Counted from the first letter of the stretch, positions 30,901-40,371 are shown. The stretch is DNA of 64,000 bases from an uncultured Clostridium sp. (GCA_946553025.1 CAMNRM010000018.1:1-64000), one strand, 5' to 3'. The notes: a model not told the origin generated them from the letters alone. Program-made: numbers and translations.

Positions 30901-33285
30901 GTGGAGCAAAGTGACGAGAAACTTAATTTTACCAGGCAGGAAATTGAACAGCACCTGCAGTCGGCGTTAGCGGCTGCTACTCCGAATGTATGGGAAAAAT
31001 TAGATTTAAGCGTCCCTCAGGATAAGCCGCAGGAGCTTTCCAAAGTTTTACGGCTGGAGCAAAGGCTGCGCCGTGCGGGCTGTGCGGCGGCCTGTATCTG
31101 TCTTCTGGCGGGGGGCGGGATTTACCACTATGAATATATGCAGGTGGCTTCCGTCGTAGGCATAGACGTTAATCCAAGCCTTCGGATTTCGCTGAACCGA
31201 AGAGAGAAGGTGTTAAAAGCCGAAGCATTAAATCCGGACGGTGAAATTGTACTGGATAAAGAGCTTCAGGGAGAAAGCCTGGAATCCGCACTGGGGCAGG
31301 TGGTGGATTCTCTGGTTGAAAAAGGATATTTAAAAGAGGGGCAGAAGGAACAGGCCGTTCTGGTGTCGGTATCGGGTAAGAATAAGAAAAAAGCCGAAAA
31401 AGTTAAGACGGCAGCAGCGGCCAATATGGAAGAGTCCATGGCCCAGAAACAGGTAAGCGCTGTGGTCTATGACCAGACCATTCAGGTGACAAAGGAACTT
31501 GAAGAACTGGCCGAGTCCTATCAGGTTTCCGTGGGAAAAGCCAGCTTTATCGAGCAGCTTGTCCAGGAGAATGAAAGCTTAAGCCAGGATGTTCAGGCGT
31601 CCTATGCATGGATGATGAATCAGCCGATGGAATCCATTACACAGGAAATCAGTGAAAATGAATATTCCGTCAGCGCACAGGTAAATGTTATCCAGGTGGA
31701 GCCGTCGGTCGGCGCTTCAACGTCAAACCGTGATAAGCCATCCCGTGCGGACATGGATACAGAACCTGTTCGGGAAGATGAAGAAACACAAAAAGAAAGA
31801 GAAAACATGTCCGGCAGCGGGCAGGGAGAAGATCCTGGTTTGACGAAAGAAGAGGATGGTTTAAAAGCCGGGGAAGCAGGAGCGGCAAAGGAACAAACCG
31901 GAGATGAGGATAAGGAAAGCCGGGAAAAATCCAAAAAGCCTGCCGGGCAGAAGGAGAATGAAACAGAAGCTGCCAAAAAAGGTAAGCAGGATAAGGAAAG
32001 CCGGGAAGCTGAGGATAAGGACAAAGAAAATCCGAAAGACCGTGTAAGCAAAGGCCAGGACGCCAAAGAGGAAGAACAAAAGAACAAAGGAGAAGCTACA
32101 TCCTCTACGGTCGGAGCAGAGAATCCGGATAAGGAAACAGCGGAAACGGAAATTGCCAAAAAGGAAACAGCCGAAACGAAAACGGCGGAAACAGAAACAG
32201 TCGAAACGGTTGAAAGTACAGATGCGGCAGAAGATGAACTGAAAAATATGCCTGAAGATAAAGCTGAAGGCGAAAAAAGACATCCGGAAGAAACTATAGA
32301 GGATGAAACATCAAGAATACCATTAGTTGAGTACAGCCAGCCGGTGAAGGATGAGGAAGAGCAGGAAGATCTGGTGGTGGGCAATGATTTGTTAAACAGA
32401 GATTCCCAGAATCAAGTAGATGGTGTGATTGAGAATATTCGTTCGGAAGCTGGAAGCGGGGATGTTAAAGCGTCTGAAAATTCGGAAAACATCGAAAGCC
32501 CGGAGAACGAAGAAAAACAGCAGGAAACCGCCGAAAGCCCGGAGGCCGAAGAAAAACAGCAGGAAACCGTTGAAAACCCGGAGGCCGGGAAAAACGAGCA
32601 GGAAACCGCTGAAAACCCGGAGGCCGGGAAAAACGAGCAGGAAACCGCTAAAAGCCCGGAAGTCGGAGAAAAACAGCAGGAAACTGTCAAAAGCCTGGAA
32701 ACCGGGGGAAATGCGCAGGAAATCGTGGAAAATCAGAAAACGGATGAGCGGGAAGGCAGAGAAGTTTTCGAGGAAACAGGCAGTCAGGAAATAAACGGTC
32801 AGGAGAGTACAGAAAAGCCGGAAGAAACCGCCAAAGCCCAGGAAAGCACAGCAGAGCCGGAAGAAACCCAGGAGAACAAGGCGGGAGAAGAACAGCAGAA
32901 GGAAGGAAACCTTACGGCAACGCAGATTATTCGGGTAAAGGTGGAGAAAAAGGAATGGAAGGAGCCGGAAAAACCGGTGTTTGCTTCGCAGTTTCTTGGA
33001 TTTTCCCATCGCCGCCTTCTGAGCAGGGGGCCTGGGGCCTTTGATTTTATCGTTGTCAATCCGGAAGAGTTATTGGCCAAAAAGGAACATTCCCAAAAAG
33101 CATCGGATGAGGAAGCGGACGAGGATCAGGAATGGGACGAGGACGCCGAAACGGACGACGACGATAAAGAGCGCTTTTTAGAAGCAGAGGAAGAGGAAAC
33201 ATTCGGGGAAGCAGCGGAGGAATGGGAAGCCGAGATGGGCGAGTGGCTGCATTTTGGCCCGGGTTATCTCAACTGGAAGGAATAG
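30901..33285 (+). CDS. RsgI-like membrane anti-sigma protein with long repetitive tail
   Basis: 794 residues from GTG 30901 (GAGAGGAG upstream; the frame opens at GTG 30892). A cytosolic N-terminus of about 55 residues should bind the sigma factor. A membrane span (AACICLLAGGGIYHY) is near residues 60-75, then an RsgI-type extracytoplasmic domain (VVGIDVNPSLRISLNRREKV, NPDGEI, GYLKEGQ) to about residue 220. After that comes more than 400 residues of E/K/T/Q-rich low complexity, including seven 13-residue repeats, and a short basic-then-acidic C-terminus. RsgI proteins sense wall or polysaccharide signals; no carbohydrate-binding domain is visible here. The repeat region may act as a long spacer through the wall. 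Confidence 0.82.
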   Translation: MEQSDEKLNFTRQEIEQHLQSALAAATPNVWEKLDLSVPQDKPQELSKVLRLEQRLRRAGCAAACICLLAGGGIYHYEYMQVASVVGIDVNPSLRISLNRREKVLKAEALNPDGEIVLDKELQGESLESALGQVVDSLVEKGYLKEGQKEQAVLVSVSGKNKKKAEKVKTAAAANMEESMAQKQVSAVVYDQTIQVTKELEELAESYQVSVGKASFIEQLVQENESLSQDVQASYAWMMNQPMESITQEISENEYSVSAQVNVIQVEPSVGASTSNRDKPSRADMDTEPVREDEETQKERENMSGSGQGEDPGLTKEEDGLKAGEAGAAKEQTGDEDKESREKSKKPAGQKENETEAAKKGKQDKESREAEDKDKENPKDRVSKGQDAKEEEQKNKGEATSSTVGAENPDKETAETEIAKKETAETKTAETETVETVESTDAAEDELKNMPEDKAEGEKRHPEETIEDETSRIPLVEYSQPVKDEEEQEDLVVGNDLLNRDSQNQVDGVIENIRSEAGSGDVKASENSENIESPENEEKQQETAESPEAEEKQQETVENPEAGKNEQETAENPEAGKNEQETAKSPEVGEKQQETVKSLETGGNAQEIVENQKTDEREGREVFEETGSQEINGQESTEKPEETAKAQESTAEPEETQENKAGEEQQKEGNLTATQIIRVKVEKKEWKEPEKPVFASQFLGFSHRRLLSRGPGAFDFIVVNPEELLAKKEHSQKASDEEADEDQEWDEDAETDDDDKERFLEAEEEETFGEAAEEWEAEMGEWLHFGPGYLNWKE
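32494..32766 (+). repeat. seven tandem 39-bp coding repeats
   Basis: Units of 39 bp (13 residues, pattern E-x-P-E-x-x-x-x-x-Q-E-T-x) run from 32494 to 32766. Units three and four (32572-32610, 32611-32649) are identical or nearly so at the DNA level, so copy number can change by slippage. Confidence 0.85.
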
Positions 33286-33330
33286 ATTAAAACCAGGTTA
33301 TCTGAACGTGTGAACAGCAACAAAACAAGA

Positions 33331-33390
33331 GAGCAATATGCACAAAGAGAAGACGATTTTTCTTTTGTGCATGTTGCTTTGTTTTTTTTC
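33331..33390 (+). terminator. terminator of the sigma/anti-sigma operon
   Basis: AGCAATATGCACAAA pairs with TTTGTGCATGTTGCT and is followed by a long T-run (33379-33389). Confidence 0.8.
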
Positions 33391-33520
33391 TGTCAATCTC
33401 CTGCTTTTTGTCTGTAATGGAAGGAAAAGTTAAAATTTAGTAAAAAAAGGGAAAAATTTATGACGAAACAGTATACAATATAAATAAATTGGATAAAATT
33501 GTGAAAAGTTCTCTAAACAA

Positions 33521-33584
33521 ATCACATAATTCTATAAAGCGATCACATAATTCCATGTACGATACTGTACAAATTTTTTATAAT
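33521..33584 (+). promoter_or_regulatory. direct-repeat operator and promoter of the sugar ABC operon
   Basis: ATCACATAATTC occurs at 33521-33532 and again at 33542-33553, exactly 21 bases (two helical turns) apart. TATAAT follows at 33579-33584 with a poor -35 region. This is the classic layout for an AraC/XylS-type activator, and such a gene lies 3.5 kb downstream (37029-37901). Direct control is inference. Confidence 0.6.
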
Positions 33585-33717
33585 ATACCCATCAAATGCA
33601 ACGAAAATGACGAATAAAGTGGTTTTGGGTGCATGGTTTTTTTAAAAACTCCATAAAAATTATGGGGTAAAAGTCAACAAAAGGAATAGTGTTGCAAATA
33701 AAAAACGGAGGTGTTTT

Positions 33718-35034
33718 ATGAAAAAGAAACTTTTATCAACAGCATTAGCAGGAATCATGGTTATGTCGTTAGCTGCCTGCGGCGGCGGTGGCGGGAACTC
33801 CGGCGGCGGAAGTGCCGATAGCGGAAACGCAGCAGGGGGGGCATCTTCCGGCGGCGATAAGGGAGGCACCATTACCGTAGCAATTTGGGATAACGGACAG
33901 AAGGTCGGCTTAGATCAGATTATTGCCGACTACACAGCAGCTACAGGGAACAAGGCAGAGATTCAGGTTATTACCTGGGATCAGTATTGGACACTTCTGG
34001 AGGCAGGTGCTTCCGGCGGCGATATGCCAGATGTATTCTGGATGCATTCCAATGAAGTACAGAAATACATGGAAAATGATATCCTTATGGATTTAACCGA
34101 TCGTATCGCATCCAGCGACAAGCTGGAGATGGACAAATTCCCGGAGGATATCAAGAATTTGTATTCCTGGGATGGAAAAACCTACGCAATCCCGAAGGAT
34201 GTAGATACCATTGCCCTGTTCTACAACAAAACCATGTTTGACGAAGCCGGCCTTTCTTATCCTGATGACTCCTGGACCTGGGATGACTTCTATGATGCAG
34301 CAGTAAAATTAACCAAGGACGACGGCAGCCAGTACGGTACGGCAATGAACCCATCCAACGAGCAGGACGGCTGGATGAACATTATCTACACCATGGGCGG
34401 AAAAGTGCTGACCGACGACAAGAAGGCATCTGGATTTGATGATCCGAATACAATTAAAGCTATGGAATTTGTTCAGAAGATGATTGACAATGTTATGCCT
34501 CCGGCAACCGTTATGGCAGAAACCGGTACGGACGTATTATTAGGCTCCGGCAAGATTGCCATGTTAAGCCAGGGGTCCTGGATGGTTCCTCAGTTTAAGG
34601 AGCATGAGTACATTTCCGAAAACTGTGATGTAGCCGTTCTTCCCAAGGACCCGACAACCGGAAACAGAGTTTCCCTGTACAATGGTTTAGGATGGGCAGT
34701 AAGTGCCAAGACCAAGAATCCGGATGCAGCATGGCAGTTAGTTGAGTGGTTTGGAACCAAGGATATGCAGTTAAAGCAGGCACAGCTTGGCGTTACCATG
34801 GCAGCTTATGACGGCGTATCGGATGAATGGAAGAACAACACCGATAAGTTTGACTTACAGCCATTCCTGGATATGCGTGAGAATATTGTGTTCCGTCCAT
34901 CCACAAGAGCAACCTTAACCTGGTGGAATCCGATGTGTGAAATCTTAAAGGAATCCTGGAACGGAAACCTTCCTATGGCTGATGCATGTGCACAGGTAGC
35001 CGCAGAGATGAACGAGGCAATTGCGGCTGAGTAA
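33718..35034 (+). CDS. sugar ABC transporter substrate-binding lipoprotein
   Basis: 438 residues from ATG 33718 (GGAGGTG). Signal peptide with lipobox LAAC (Cys21), then a Gly/Ser-rich tether and a type 1 carbohydrate-binding fold (TITVAIWDNGQK, DVFWMHSNEVQKYM, YNKTMFDEAGL, GSWMVPQF). Two ABC permeases follow and a GH36 alpha-galactosidase is nearby, so the likely cargo is an alpha-galactoside such as raffinose, stachyose or melibiose. The cargo is inferred from the neighbourhood. Confidence 0.92.
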   Translation: MKKKLLSTALAGIMVMSLAACGGGGGNSGGGSADSGNAAGGASSGGDKGGTITVAIWDNGQKVGLDQIIADYTAATGNKAEIQVITWDQYWTLLEAGASGGDMPDVFWMHSNEVQKYMENDILMDLTDRIASSDKLEMDKFPEDIKNLYSWDGKTYAIPKDVDTIALFYNKTMFDEAGLSYPDDSWTWDDFYDAAVKLTKDDGSQYGTAMNPSNEQDGWMNIIYTMGGKVLTDDKKASGFDDPNTIKAMEFVQKMIDNVMPPATVMAETGTDVLLGSGKIAMLSQGSWMVPQFKEHEYISENCDVAVLPKDPTTGNRVSLYNGLGWAVSAKTKNPDAAWQLVEWFGTKDMQLKQAQLGVTMAAYDGVSDEWKNNTDKFDLQPFLDMRENIVFRPSTRATLTWWNPMCEILKESWNGNLPMADACAQVAAEMNEAIAAE

Positions 35035-35111
35035 TCCCACAGTAGTTGATATAGGTTACTGTGAACCATGAAAACAGTAACGATATAGGTAGAAGGAAAT
35101 AAGAATCCGGC

Positions 35112-35158
35112 GTTTGCCGGCTGCCTGCGGATAAAGTTCTGGCGGGCGGCTGGCAAAC
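35112..35158 (+). other. stable hairpin between binding-protein and permease genes
   Basis: GTTTGCC (35112-35118) pairs with GGCAAAC (35152-35158), and the inner GCTGCCTGC pairs with GCGGGCGGC. There is no T-run, so this is more likely an mRNA-processing or stability element that gives more binding protein than permease. Confidence 0.55.
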
Positions 35159-35189
35159 CGCTTACAATGAGCAGGAGGGATAAGGAAAA

Positions 35190-36068
35190 ATGAAATGGAC
35201 GAGTCGTCAGAAAAATGAATGTATCTGGGGCTGGGCGTTTATCTTACCAACCATGATTGGATTGATTGTACTGAATATCTATCCCATTTTTAAGACCATC
35301 ATTGAGAGTTTTTATAAAACCGGCGATTTCGGTAAAGGGAACCAGTTTATCGGATTGGCGAATTATCAGAAGATTTTGGGTGACCCGGAAATTTGGCAGG
35401 CTTTGCTGAATACCTTTAAATATGCGATTGTAGAAGTTCCCTTCTCGATTGCCATTGCCCTGGTGCTGGCTGTATTGTTAAACCGCAAGATGATCGGCCG
35501 CGCTGCTTACCGTACCATCTTTTTCCTGCCGATGGTAGCCGCTCCTGCAGCTATCGCTATGGTTTGGAGATGGTTGTATAACTCTGAATTTGGTTTGTTA
35601 AACCATATCCTGGGAACCAAGACCAACTGGATTTCCAATCCAAGCATTACCGTATTTGCGGTAGCCGTTATCGGTGTATGGTCAATTTTAGGTTATAACA
35701 TGGTACTGTTCCTGGCTGGTTTGCAGGACATTCCAAAGGATTATTACGAAGCATCCAGTATTGACGGCGCGAATGGTATTTATCAGTTCTTTAATATCAC
35801 GATTCCGCTGTTATCCCCCACGATTTTCTTCGTAGCAATCACCAGAGTTATCGGTGGCCTGCAGGTATTCGACTTAATCTTCATGGTTATGGATAAGAAT
35901 AACCCGGCGCTTTATAAGACACAGTCTTTAGTTTATCTGTTCTATCAGGAATCTTTCGTAAATAACAACAAAGGTATGGGTTCTGCCATCGTTGTATTCC
36001 TGCTGGTAATCATTATGATTATCACGGTAATCCAGATGCAGGCGCAGAAGCACGTTTACTATAATTAG
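35190..36068 (+). CDS. sugar ABC transporter permease 1
   Basis: 292 residues with six hydrophobic spans and the cytoplasmic EAA-type loop YYEASSIDGANGIYQFFNITIPLLSP (key part EASSIDGA..F..ITIP). MalF/UgpA-type. It follows the binding-protein gene and precedes the second permease by 11 bases. The loop docks a UgpC/MsmK-type ATPase, none of which is encoded here; see 61274. Confidence 0.92.
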   Translation: MKWTSRQKNECIWGWAFILPTMIGLIVLNIYPIFKTIIESFYKTGDFGKGNQFIGLANYQKILGDPEIWQALLNTFKYAIVEVPFSIAIALVLAVLLNRKMIGRAAYRTIFFLPMVAAPAAIAMVWRWLYNSEFGLLNHILGTKTNWISNPSITVFAVAVIGVWSILGYNMVLFLAGLQDIPKDYYEASSIDGANGIYQFFNITIPLLSPTIFFVAITRVIGGLQVFDLIFMVMDKNNPALYKTQSLVYLFYQESFVNNNKGMGSAIVVFLLVIIMIITVIQMQAQKHVYYN

Positions 36069-36079
36069 GAGGTAAGACT

Positions 36080-36913
36080 ATGGAAAGTATGCAGCAAAAA
36101 CAAAGAATGACCGCAGCAGGCATCCATATCCTGTTGATTTTAGTATCCATTACCATGCTGGTGCCCTTTGTATGGATGGCGTTGACGGCATTTAAGACCA
36201 TTACCGAATCCACTTCCGTTGACCCCTTTGTTATTTTCCCAAGCAGCTGGAAGGCAGATAACTTTACCACGGTAATTAATAACATGAACTTCCCGGTACT
36301 GTACGTGAACACGCTTTTGTTAATCTTAGGCCGTGTTGTCTGTGCCGTACTTACCGCAACTATGGCTGGTTATGCCTTTGGTCGTCTGGAGTTCCCGGGA
36401 CGGAACCTGATGTTCTCTCTGGTTATGTTCCAGATGATGGTTCCCGGTCAGATCTTCATTATCCCGCAGTACTTAATGGTCAGCAGTCTGGGCGTACTGG
36501 ATACGATTTTCGCCCTGATTTTCCCAGGTATGGTAACGGCATTTGGAACCTTCCTGTTAAGGCAGACCTACATGAGCCTTCCAAAAGATTTGGAAGAAGC
36601 AGCAAGACTGGACGGCTGCAATATCGGCCAGACCTTCCTGTTTATCATGGCTCCGCTGACTCGTTCCGGTATGGTATCTCTGGGTATCTTCACTGCAGTA
36701 TTTGCGTATAAAGACCTGATGTGGCCTTTAATCTGTAATCGTAATGTCATGCCGCTTTCCGCAGCACTGGCAAAGATGCAGGGACAGTATTCAAATAACT
36801 ATCCGCAGTTGATGGCCGCTTCTCTGTTAGCATGTATCCCGATGATCGTTCTGTATCTGATTTTCCAGAAGCAGTTCATCGAAGGTATTGCTACTTCCGG
36901 CGGTAAGCTGTAA
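36080..36913 (+). CDS. sugar ABC transporter permease 2
   Basis: 277 residues with six hydrophobic spans and EEAARLDGCNIGQTFLFIMAPL, the EAA loop of MalG/UgpE-type permeases. It pairs with permease 1 to form the channel. A terminator follows the stop. Confidence 0.92.
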   Translation: MESMQQKQRMTAAGIHILLILVSITMLVPFVWMALTAFKTITESTSVDPFVIFPSSWKADNFTTVINNMNFPVLYVNTLLLILGRVVCAVLTATMAGYAFGRLEFPGRNLMFSLVMFQMMVPGQIFIIPQYLMVSSLGVLDTIFALIFPGMVTAFGTFLLRQTYMSLPKDLEEAARLDGCNIGQTFLFIMAPLTRSGMVSLGIFTAVFAYKDLMWPLICNRNVMPLSAALAKMQGQYSNNYPQLMAASLLACIPMIVLYLIFQKQFIEGIATSGGKL

Positions 36914-36922
36914 GAAAAAAAT

Positions 36923-36951
36923 ATCCCCGCCGGGTTTCGGCGGGGATTATT
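36923..36951. terminator. terminator between the ABC operon and the AraC-type gene
   Basis: ATCCCCGCCG pairs with CGGCGGGGAT around TTT-containing loop (36923-36947), flanked by A- and T-rich sequence, so it can end both convergent genes. Confidence 0.8.
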
Positions 36952-37028
36952 CTATGTTCTGCTATTTGTGTTGACGATTTTCGTTTATGCAGTGCATTTG
37001 AAATTTTTCCATGAAAGATGCAGAAGGC

Positions 37029-37901
37029 TTAAGCCCGGCGTTCGTTCCGGTAGTTCTGCGGACTGCATCCAAATCTGGTTTTAAATGTTTTTGAGAAGGT
37101 GAGCGGGTTGTCATAACCTACGGAGGAAGCAATTGTTTTGACAGGCAGGTTGCTTTCCGCCAGAAGCTTTGCACTTTCTTCCATCCTGAAGTTGAGCAGG
37201 TATTCCTGGGGGGAAACGCCTGTCAACTTCTTAAAGATGGAAGTCAGGTAGGAACGGTTGATTCCTATATAATCCGCCAACTGGGAAACACTGGTTTGCG
37301 CATAGTTTTTGTGGATGTAGTCAATGGCGTGCGCCACGTAAATCTTGGGTGAATAGTCGTAATGAATGGTCTGGGGATAACACTGGGTACTGTGTGATTC
37401 GACCAAAAGGCCGATAATCGAGTAAAGGATACCGATTCGTTTAAGTTCATTGGCATAGGTCAGTTCGGGAATACTTAAAATTTCCTCAACCAGAGTGGAA
37501 AAAGAATCCGGTTTGACGATGGAGTCGCGGACATAAGTTCCCTTGGGAAAACCAGCTTTTTCCATAAATGCAGATGCTTTCACCCCGTCAAATTGAATCC
37601 AGGAATAGGACCAGGGCGTGTTTTTATCGGCCCAGTAGGTAAACTCAATTCCAGGCTGGAGCAAAAAAATCTGTCCTCTGGCAAGACGTGTAGTTGTCCC
37701 GCCAACCGCCAGATAGCCGCTTCCTGAAGTGATAAAATGGAGATGCCAGCCATTTCTTGTGTAAGGCCCGATAACCTTAGGGCTGTCGAAATGTTCTTCT
37801 CCGCAGCAGATGATGTAAAGATCATTGGTCTGGCGGAGGTCGTAATCCAGAACCCGGTAATTAGCTGTTGCGAAAAAACCAATCTTTCGTTCGATTTCCA
37901 T
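37029..37901 (-). CDS. AraC-family transcriptional regulator
   Basis: 290 residues on the minus strand from ATG 37901 (GGGGGGAT upstream; the frame is open to 37952). The N-terminal half is an AraC sugar-binding cupin-type domain (GPYTRNGWHLHFITSGSGYL, LLQPGIEFTYWAD). The C-terminal 100 residues carry two HTHs (SVSQLADYIGINRSYLTSIFKKLTG and VKTIASSVGYDNPLTFSKTFK). It stands between the transporter operon and the alpha-galactosidase gene, so it most likely controls both. Confidence 0.9.
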   Translation of the reverse strand: MEIERKIGFFATANYRVLDYDLRQTNDLYIICCGEEHFDSPKVIGPYTRNGWHLHFITSGSGYLAVGGTTTRLARGQIFLLQPGIEFTYWADKNTPWSYSWIQFDGVKASAFMEKAGFPKGTYVRDSIVKPDSFSTLVEEILSIPELTYANELKRIGILYSIIGLLVESHSTQCYPQTIHYDYSPKIYVAHAIDYIHKNYAQTSVSQLADYIGINRSYLTSIFKKLTGVSPQEYLLNFRMEESAKLLAESNLPVKTIASSVGYDNPLTFSKTFKTRFGCSPQNYRNERRA

Positions 37902-37969
37902 AAAATCCCCCCTTTTTTTGACATTTTTTGGTATATTGCTTATTGTTTGCATAAATTGAATTAATTAAA

Positions 37970-37998
37970 ATTATAATTCTTTTGTAGAAGAAATTCAA
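37970..37998 (-). promoter_or_regulatory. promoter of the AraC-type gene
   Basis: Minus-strand TTGAAT (37993-37998) and TATAAT (37970-37975) with a 17-base spacer, about 70 bases upstream of ATG 37901. Confidence 0.65.
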
Positions 37999-38056
37999 TC
38001 TTTTTTTGATGAATTCGGGAAAGGAATCTCCGGTAAAAATTTCCTTTTTCATTTCC

Positions 38057-38126
38057 TGTCGATCCGACATAAAACCATTTGGAAAAAACAAAAAGCTATT
38101 GAAAAAAACAGTGATGATGTTAGAAT
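38057..38126 (+). promoter_or_regulatory. inverted repeat and promoter of the alpha-galactosidase gene
   Basis: TGTCGATCCGACA (38057-38069) is a perfect inverted repeat. TTGAAA (38099-38104) and TAGAAT (38121-38126) with a 16-base spacer form a plausible promoter 55 bases before the GH36 start. The inverted repeat does not match the direct repeats before the transporter operon. Confidence 0.5.
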
Positions 38127-38181
38127 GAAGCATACAAAATAGCTGGACTTAGATTCCGGCGGACGTAGGAGAAGAATAGAT

Positions 38182-40371
38182 ATGGCAATTTTGTTTAATC
38201 AGGAAACCAAGGTATTCACACTACAGACAAAAAACTCTGCCTATCAGATGAAGGTTGCCGATTACGGCGTGCTCCTTCACCTTTATTATGGAAAGCGCAT
38301 TGACGACTGCGACTTGTCCTATTTGATTCAGCGTACCGATCGCGGGTTCTGCGGAAACCCTTATGAACTGCAGACGGACAGGACGTTTTCCCTGGATTAT
38401 TTCCCCCAGGAATATTCGTGCTTTGGCATCGGCGATTACCGGACGGACTGTGTAAAGATTATTAATGCCAACGGAAGCTGCGCGGTGGACTACCGCTACC
38501 ATTCTTACCGGATTGAAGAGGGAAAATACAGCTTAGAAGGGCTTCCGGCATTTTATGCGGATAAATCGCAGAGCGAAACCCTGGTCATTGAAATGGAAGA
38601 TAAAAACACGGGGATGAAGCTGGAACTGCTCTACGGCATCCTGCCGGAAGCGGATATGATCACCCGTGCAGCAAAGATTATTAATAATTCTTCGGAAACG
38701 GTTCGCGTGAAGCGTGCCATGTCCATGTGCCTGGATTTTCCGGGCGATCAGCTTGACTGGGTGCATTTTTACGGCAAGCACACCATGGAGCGGGAGTTTC
38801 AGAGAAGCCGCTTAATCCATGGGCGTCAGTCGATAAGATCCGAGCGAGGAACCTCCAGCCATCAGCACAACCCCTTTGTTATTCTCTGTGATCCTATGAC
38901 AAATGAGGACTGGGGCGAGTGCTACGGATTTGGCCTGGTCTACAGCGGTTCCTACTTAGCGGAGGTCGAGGTGGATCAGTTCCACCAGCCCCGTCTGGTG
39001 ATGGGAATTTCGCACGAGGAATTTAACTGGCAGTTAAATTCAGGAGAATATTTCCAGACCCCGGAGGTTGCCATGGTCTATTCCGAAGGGGGATTTACTG
39101 GCATTTCCCATAAGTTCCACTATGCCGTGACCCACCATCTTCTGCGGGGAGAGTGGAAGGACAAGCGCCGGCCCATCTTAATCAATAACTGGGAAGCAAC
39201 CTATTTTGATTTTAACCGGGACAAGCTTTTGGAGATTGCCAGGGCAGCGAAGAACTTAAATATAGAAATGCTGGTGTTGGATGACGGCTGGTTTGGCAAG
39301 CGCGACAGCGATTTCAGCGGTCTGGGCGACTGGATTGTCAATGAAAAGAAGCTGGGCGGGACGTTAAAGGCATTGGCAGAGGATATCAATGCCATGGGGC
39401 TGAAATTCGGCCTGTGGTTTGAGCCGGAGATGATTTCCGAGGACAGCAACCTTTACCGCGAGCACCCCGACTGGGCCTTAAGGATTCCCGGTCGTCCGGG
39501 GAATGTGGCAAGAAGCCAGTTCGTCCTGGACTTTTCCCGCCCGGAGGTTGTGGACGGGATTCAGGAGATGATGTTTAAGATCCTCGATGAAGTCAATATC
39601 GAGTATGTGAAATGGGATTTTAACCGCAGTATTTCCAATTACTTCTCTTCCGGCCTTCCTGTGGAGCGCCAGGGGGAGATTGGCTACCGCTATATGCTGG
39701 GACTGTACCGGTTTTTGGAGAATTTGATTACCCGCTATCCCTACATCCTGCTGGAAGGCTGCAGTGGGGGCGGCGGAAGATTTGATCTGGGTATGCTGTA
39801 TTACAGCCCGCAGATCTGGTGCAGCGACGATACTGATGCCATCGAGCGATTAAAGATTCAGTACGGAACCTCCTTCTGTTACCCGATTTCCACGGTTGGG
39901 TCGCATGTATCCGCCTCGCCGAACCACCAGACCAGGAGAAGGACGCCGTTAGAAACCAGAGGAACCGTGGCGATGGCGGGAAGCTTTGGGTATGAGCTGG
40001 ATTTAAGTTTGATGACTGAGGAAGAGCAGGAGATTATCCGGCATCAGGTGGAGGAATATAAGCAGTATTATGACCTTATCCATAACGGGAAATATTACCG
40101 TTTAAGCAGCCCCTACGAGGAGTGCCGGGCAGTCGGCTGGGCCTTTGTTTCCGAGGATAAAAAGGAATGTCTGCTCTGCGCCGTACTCACAAAGCTTCAG
40201 GCAAATCCCGATGCAGTGATTATTAAATTAAAGGGCTTGGAGCCTAAGAGGAGGTATCGGACGGGGGATAAGGTGTATACGGGAGAAGCCCTGATGTACG
40301 GCGGATATCTGCTCCCGATCCCGGAAGAAGAGTATCAGTCCTGGAGGGTTTATTTCAGGATGGAGGAGTAA
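38182..40371 (+). CDS. GH36 alpha-galactosidase
   Basis: 729 residues from ATG 38182 (GGAGAAG). A beta-sandwich N-terminal domain is followed by a (beta/alpha)8 barrel with KWDFNR (nucleophile Asp about residue 479) and CSDDTDA (acid/base Asp about residue 549). LLEGCSGGGGRFDLGM and the length match the bacterial GH36 group I enzymes. No signal peptide, so it acts inside the cell on alpha-1,6-galactosides brought in by the transporter upstream. Confidence 0.95.
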   Translation: MAILFNQETKVFTLQTKNSAYQMKVADYGVLLHLYYGKRIDDCDLSYLIQRTDRGFCGNPYELQTDRTFSLDYFPQEYSCFGIGDYRTDCVKIINANGSCAVDYRYHSYRIEEGKYSLEGLPAFYADKSQSETLVIEMEDKNTGMKLELLYGILPEADMITRAAKIINNSSETVRVKRAMSMCLDFPGDQLDWVHFYGKHTMEREFQRSRLIHGRQSIRSERGTSSHQHNPFVILCDPMTNEDWGECYGFGLVYSGSYLAEVEVDQFHQPRLVMGISHEEFNWQLNSGEYFQTPEVAMVYSEGGFTGISHKFHYAVTHHLLRGEWKDKRRPILINNWEATYFDFNRDKLLEIARAAKNLNIEMLVLDDGWFGKRDSDFSGLGDWIVNEKKLGGTLKALAEDINAMGLKFGLWFEPEMISEDSNLYREHPDWALRIPGRPGNVARSQFVLDFSRPEVVDGIQEMMFKILDEVNIEYVKWDFNRSISNYFSSGLPVERQGEIGYRYMLGLYRFLENLITRYPYILLEGCSGGGGRFDLGMLYYSPQIWCSDDTDAIERLKIQYGTSFCYPISTVGSHVSASPNHQTRRRTPLETRGTVAMAGSFGYELDLSLMTEEEQEIIRHQVEEYKQYYDLIHNGKYYRLSSPYEECRAVGWAFVSEDKKECLLCAVLTKLQANPDAVIIKLKGLEPKRRYRTGDKVYTGEALMYGGYLLPIPEEEYQSWRVYFRMEE

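Noticed and set aside
31620-32384. 254-codon minus-strand frame inside the anti-sigma gene.
   Set aside because: It is the complement of an E/K/T-rich low-complexity region and yields S/F-rich nonsense without a ribosome site.
32494-32766. Possible CRISPR-like array.
   Set aside because: The units are contiguous 39-bp coding repeats without spacers; they are in-frame protein repeats.
32392-33009. 205-codon minus-strand frame over the 39-bp repeats.
   Set aside because: Shadow of the repeat region; no start signal and repetitive F/L/G composition.
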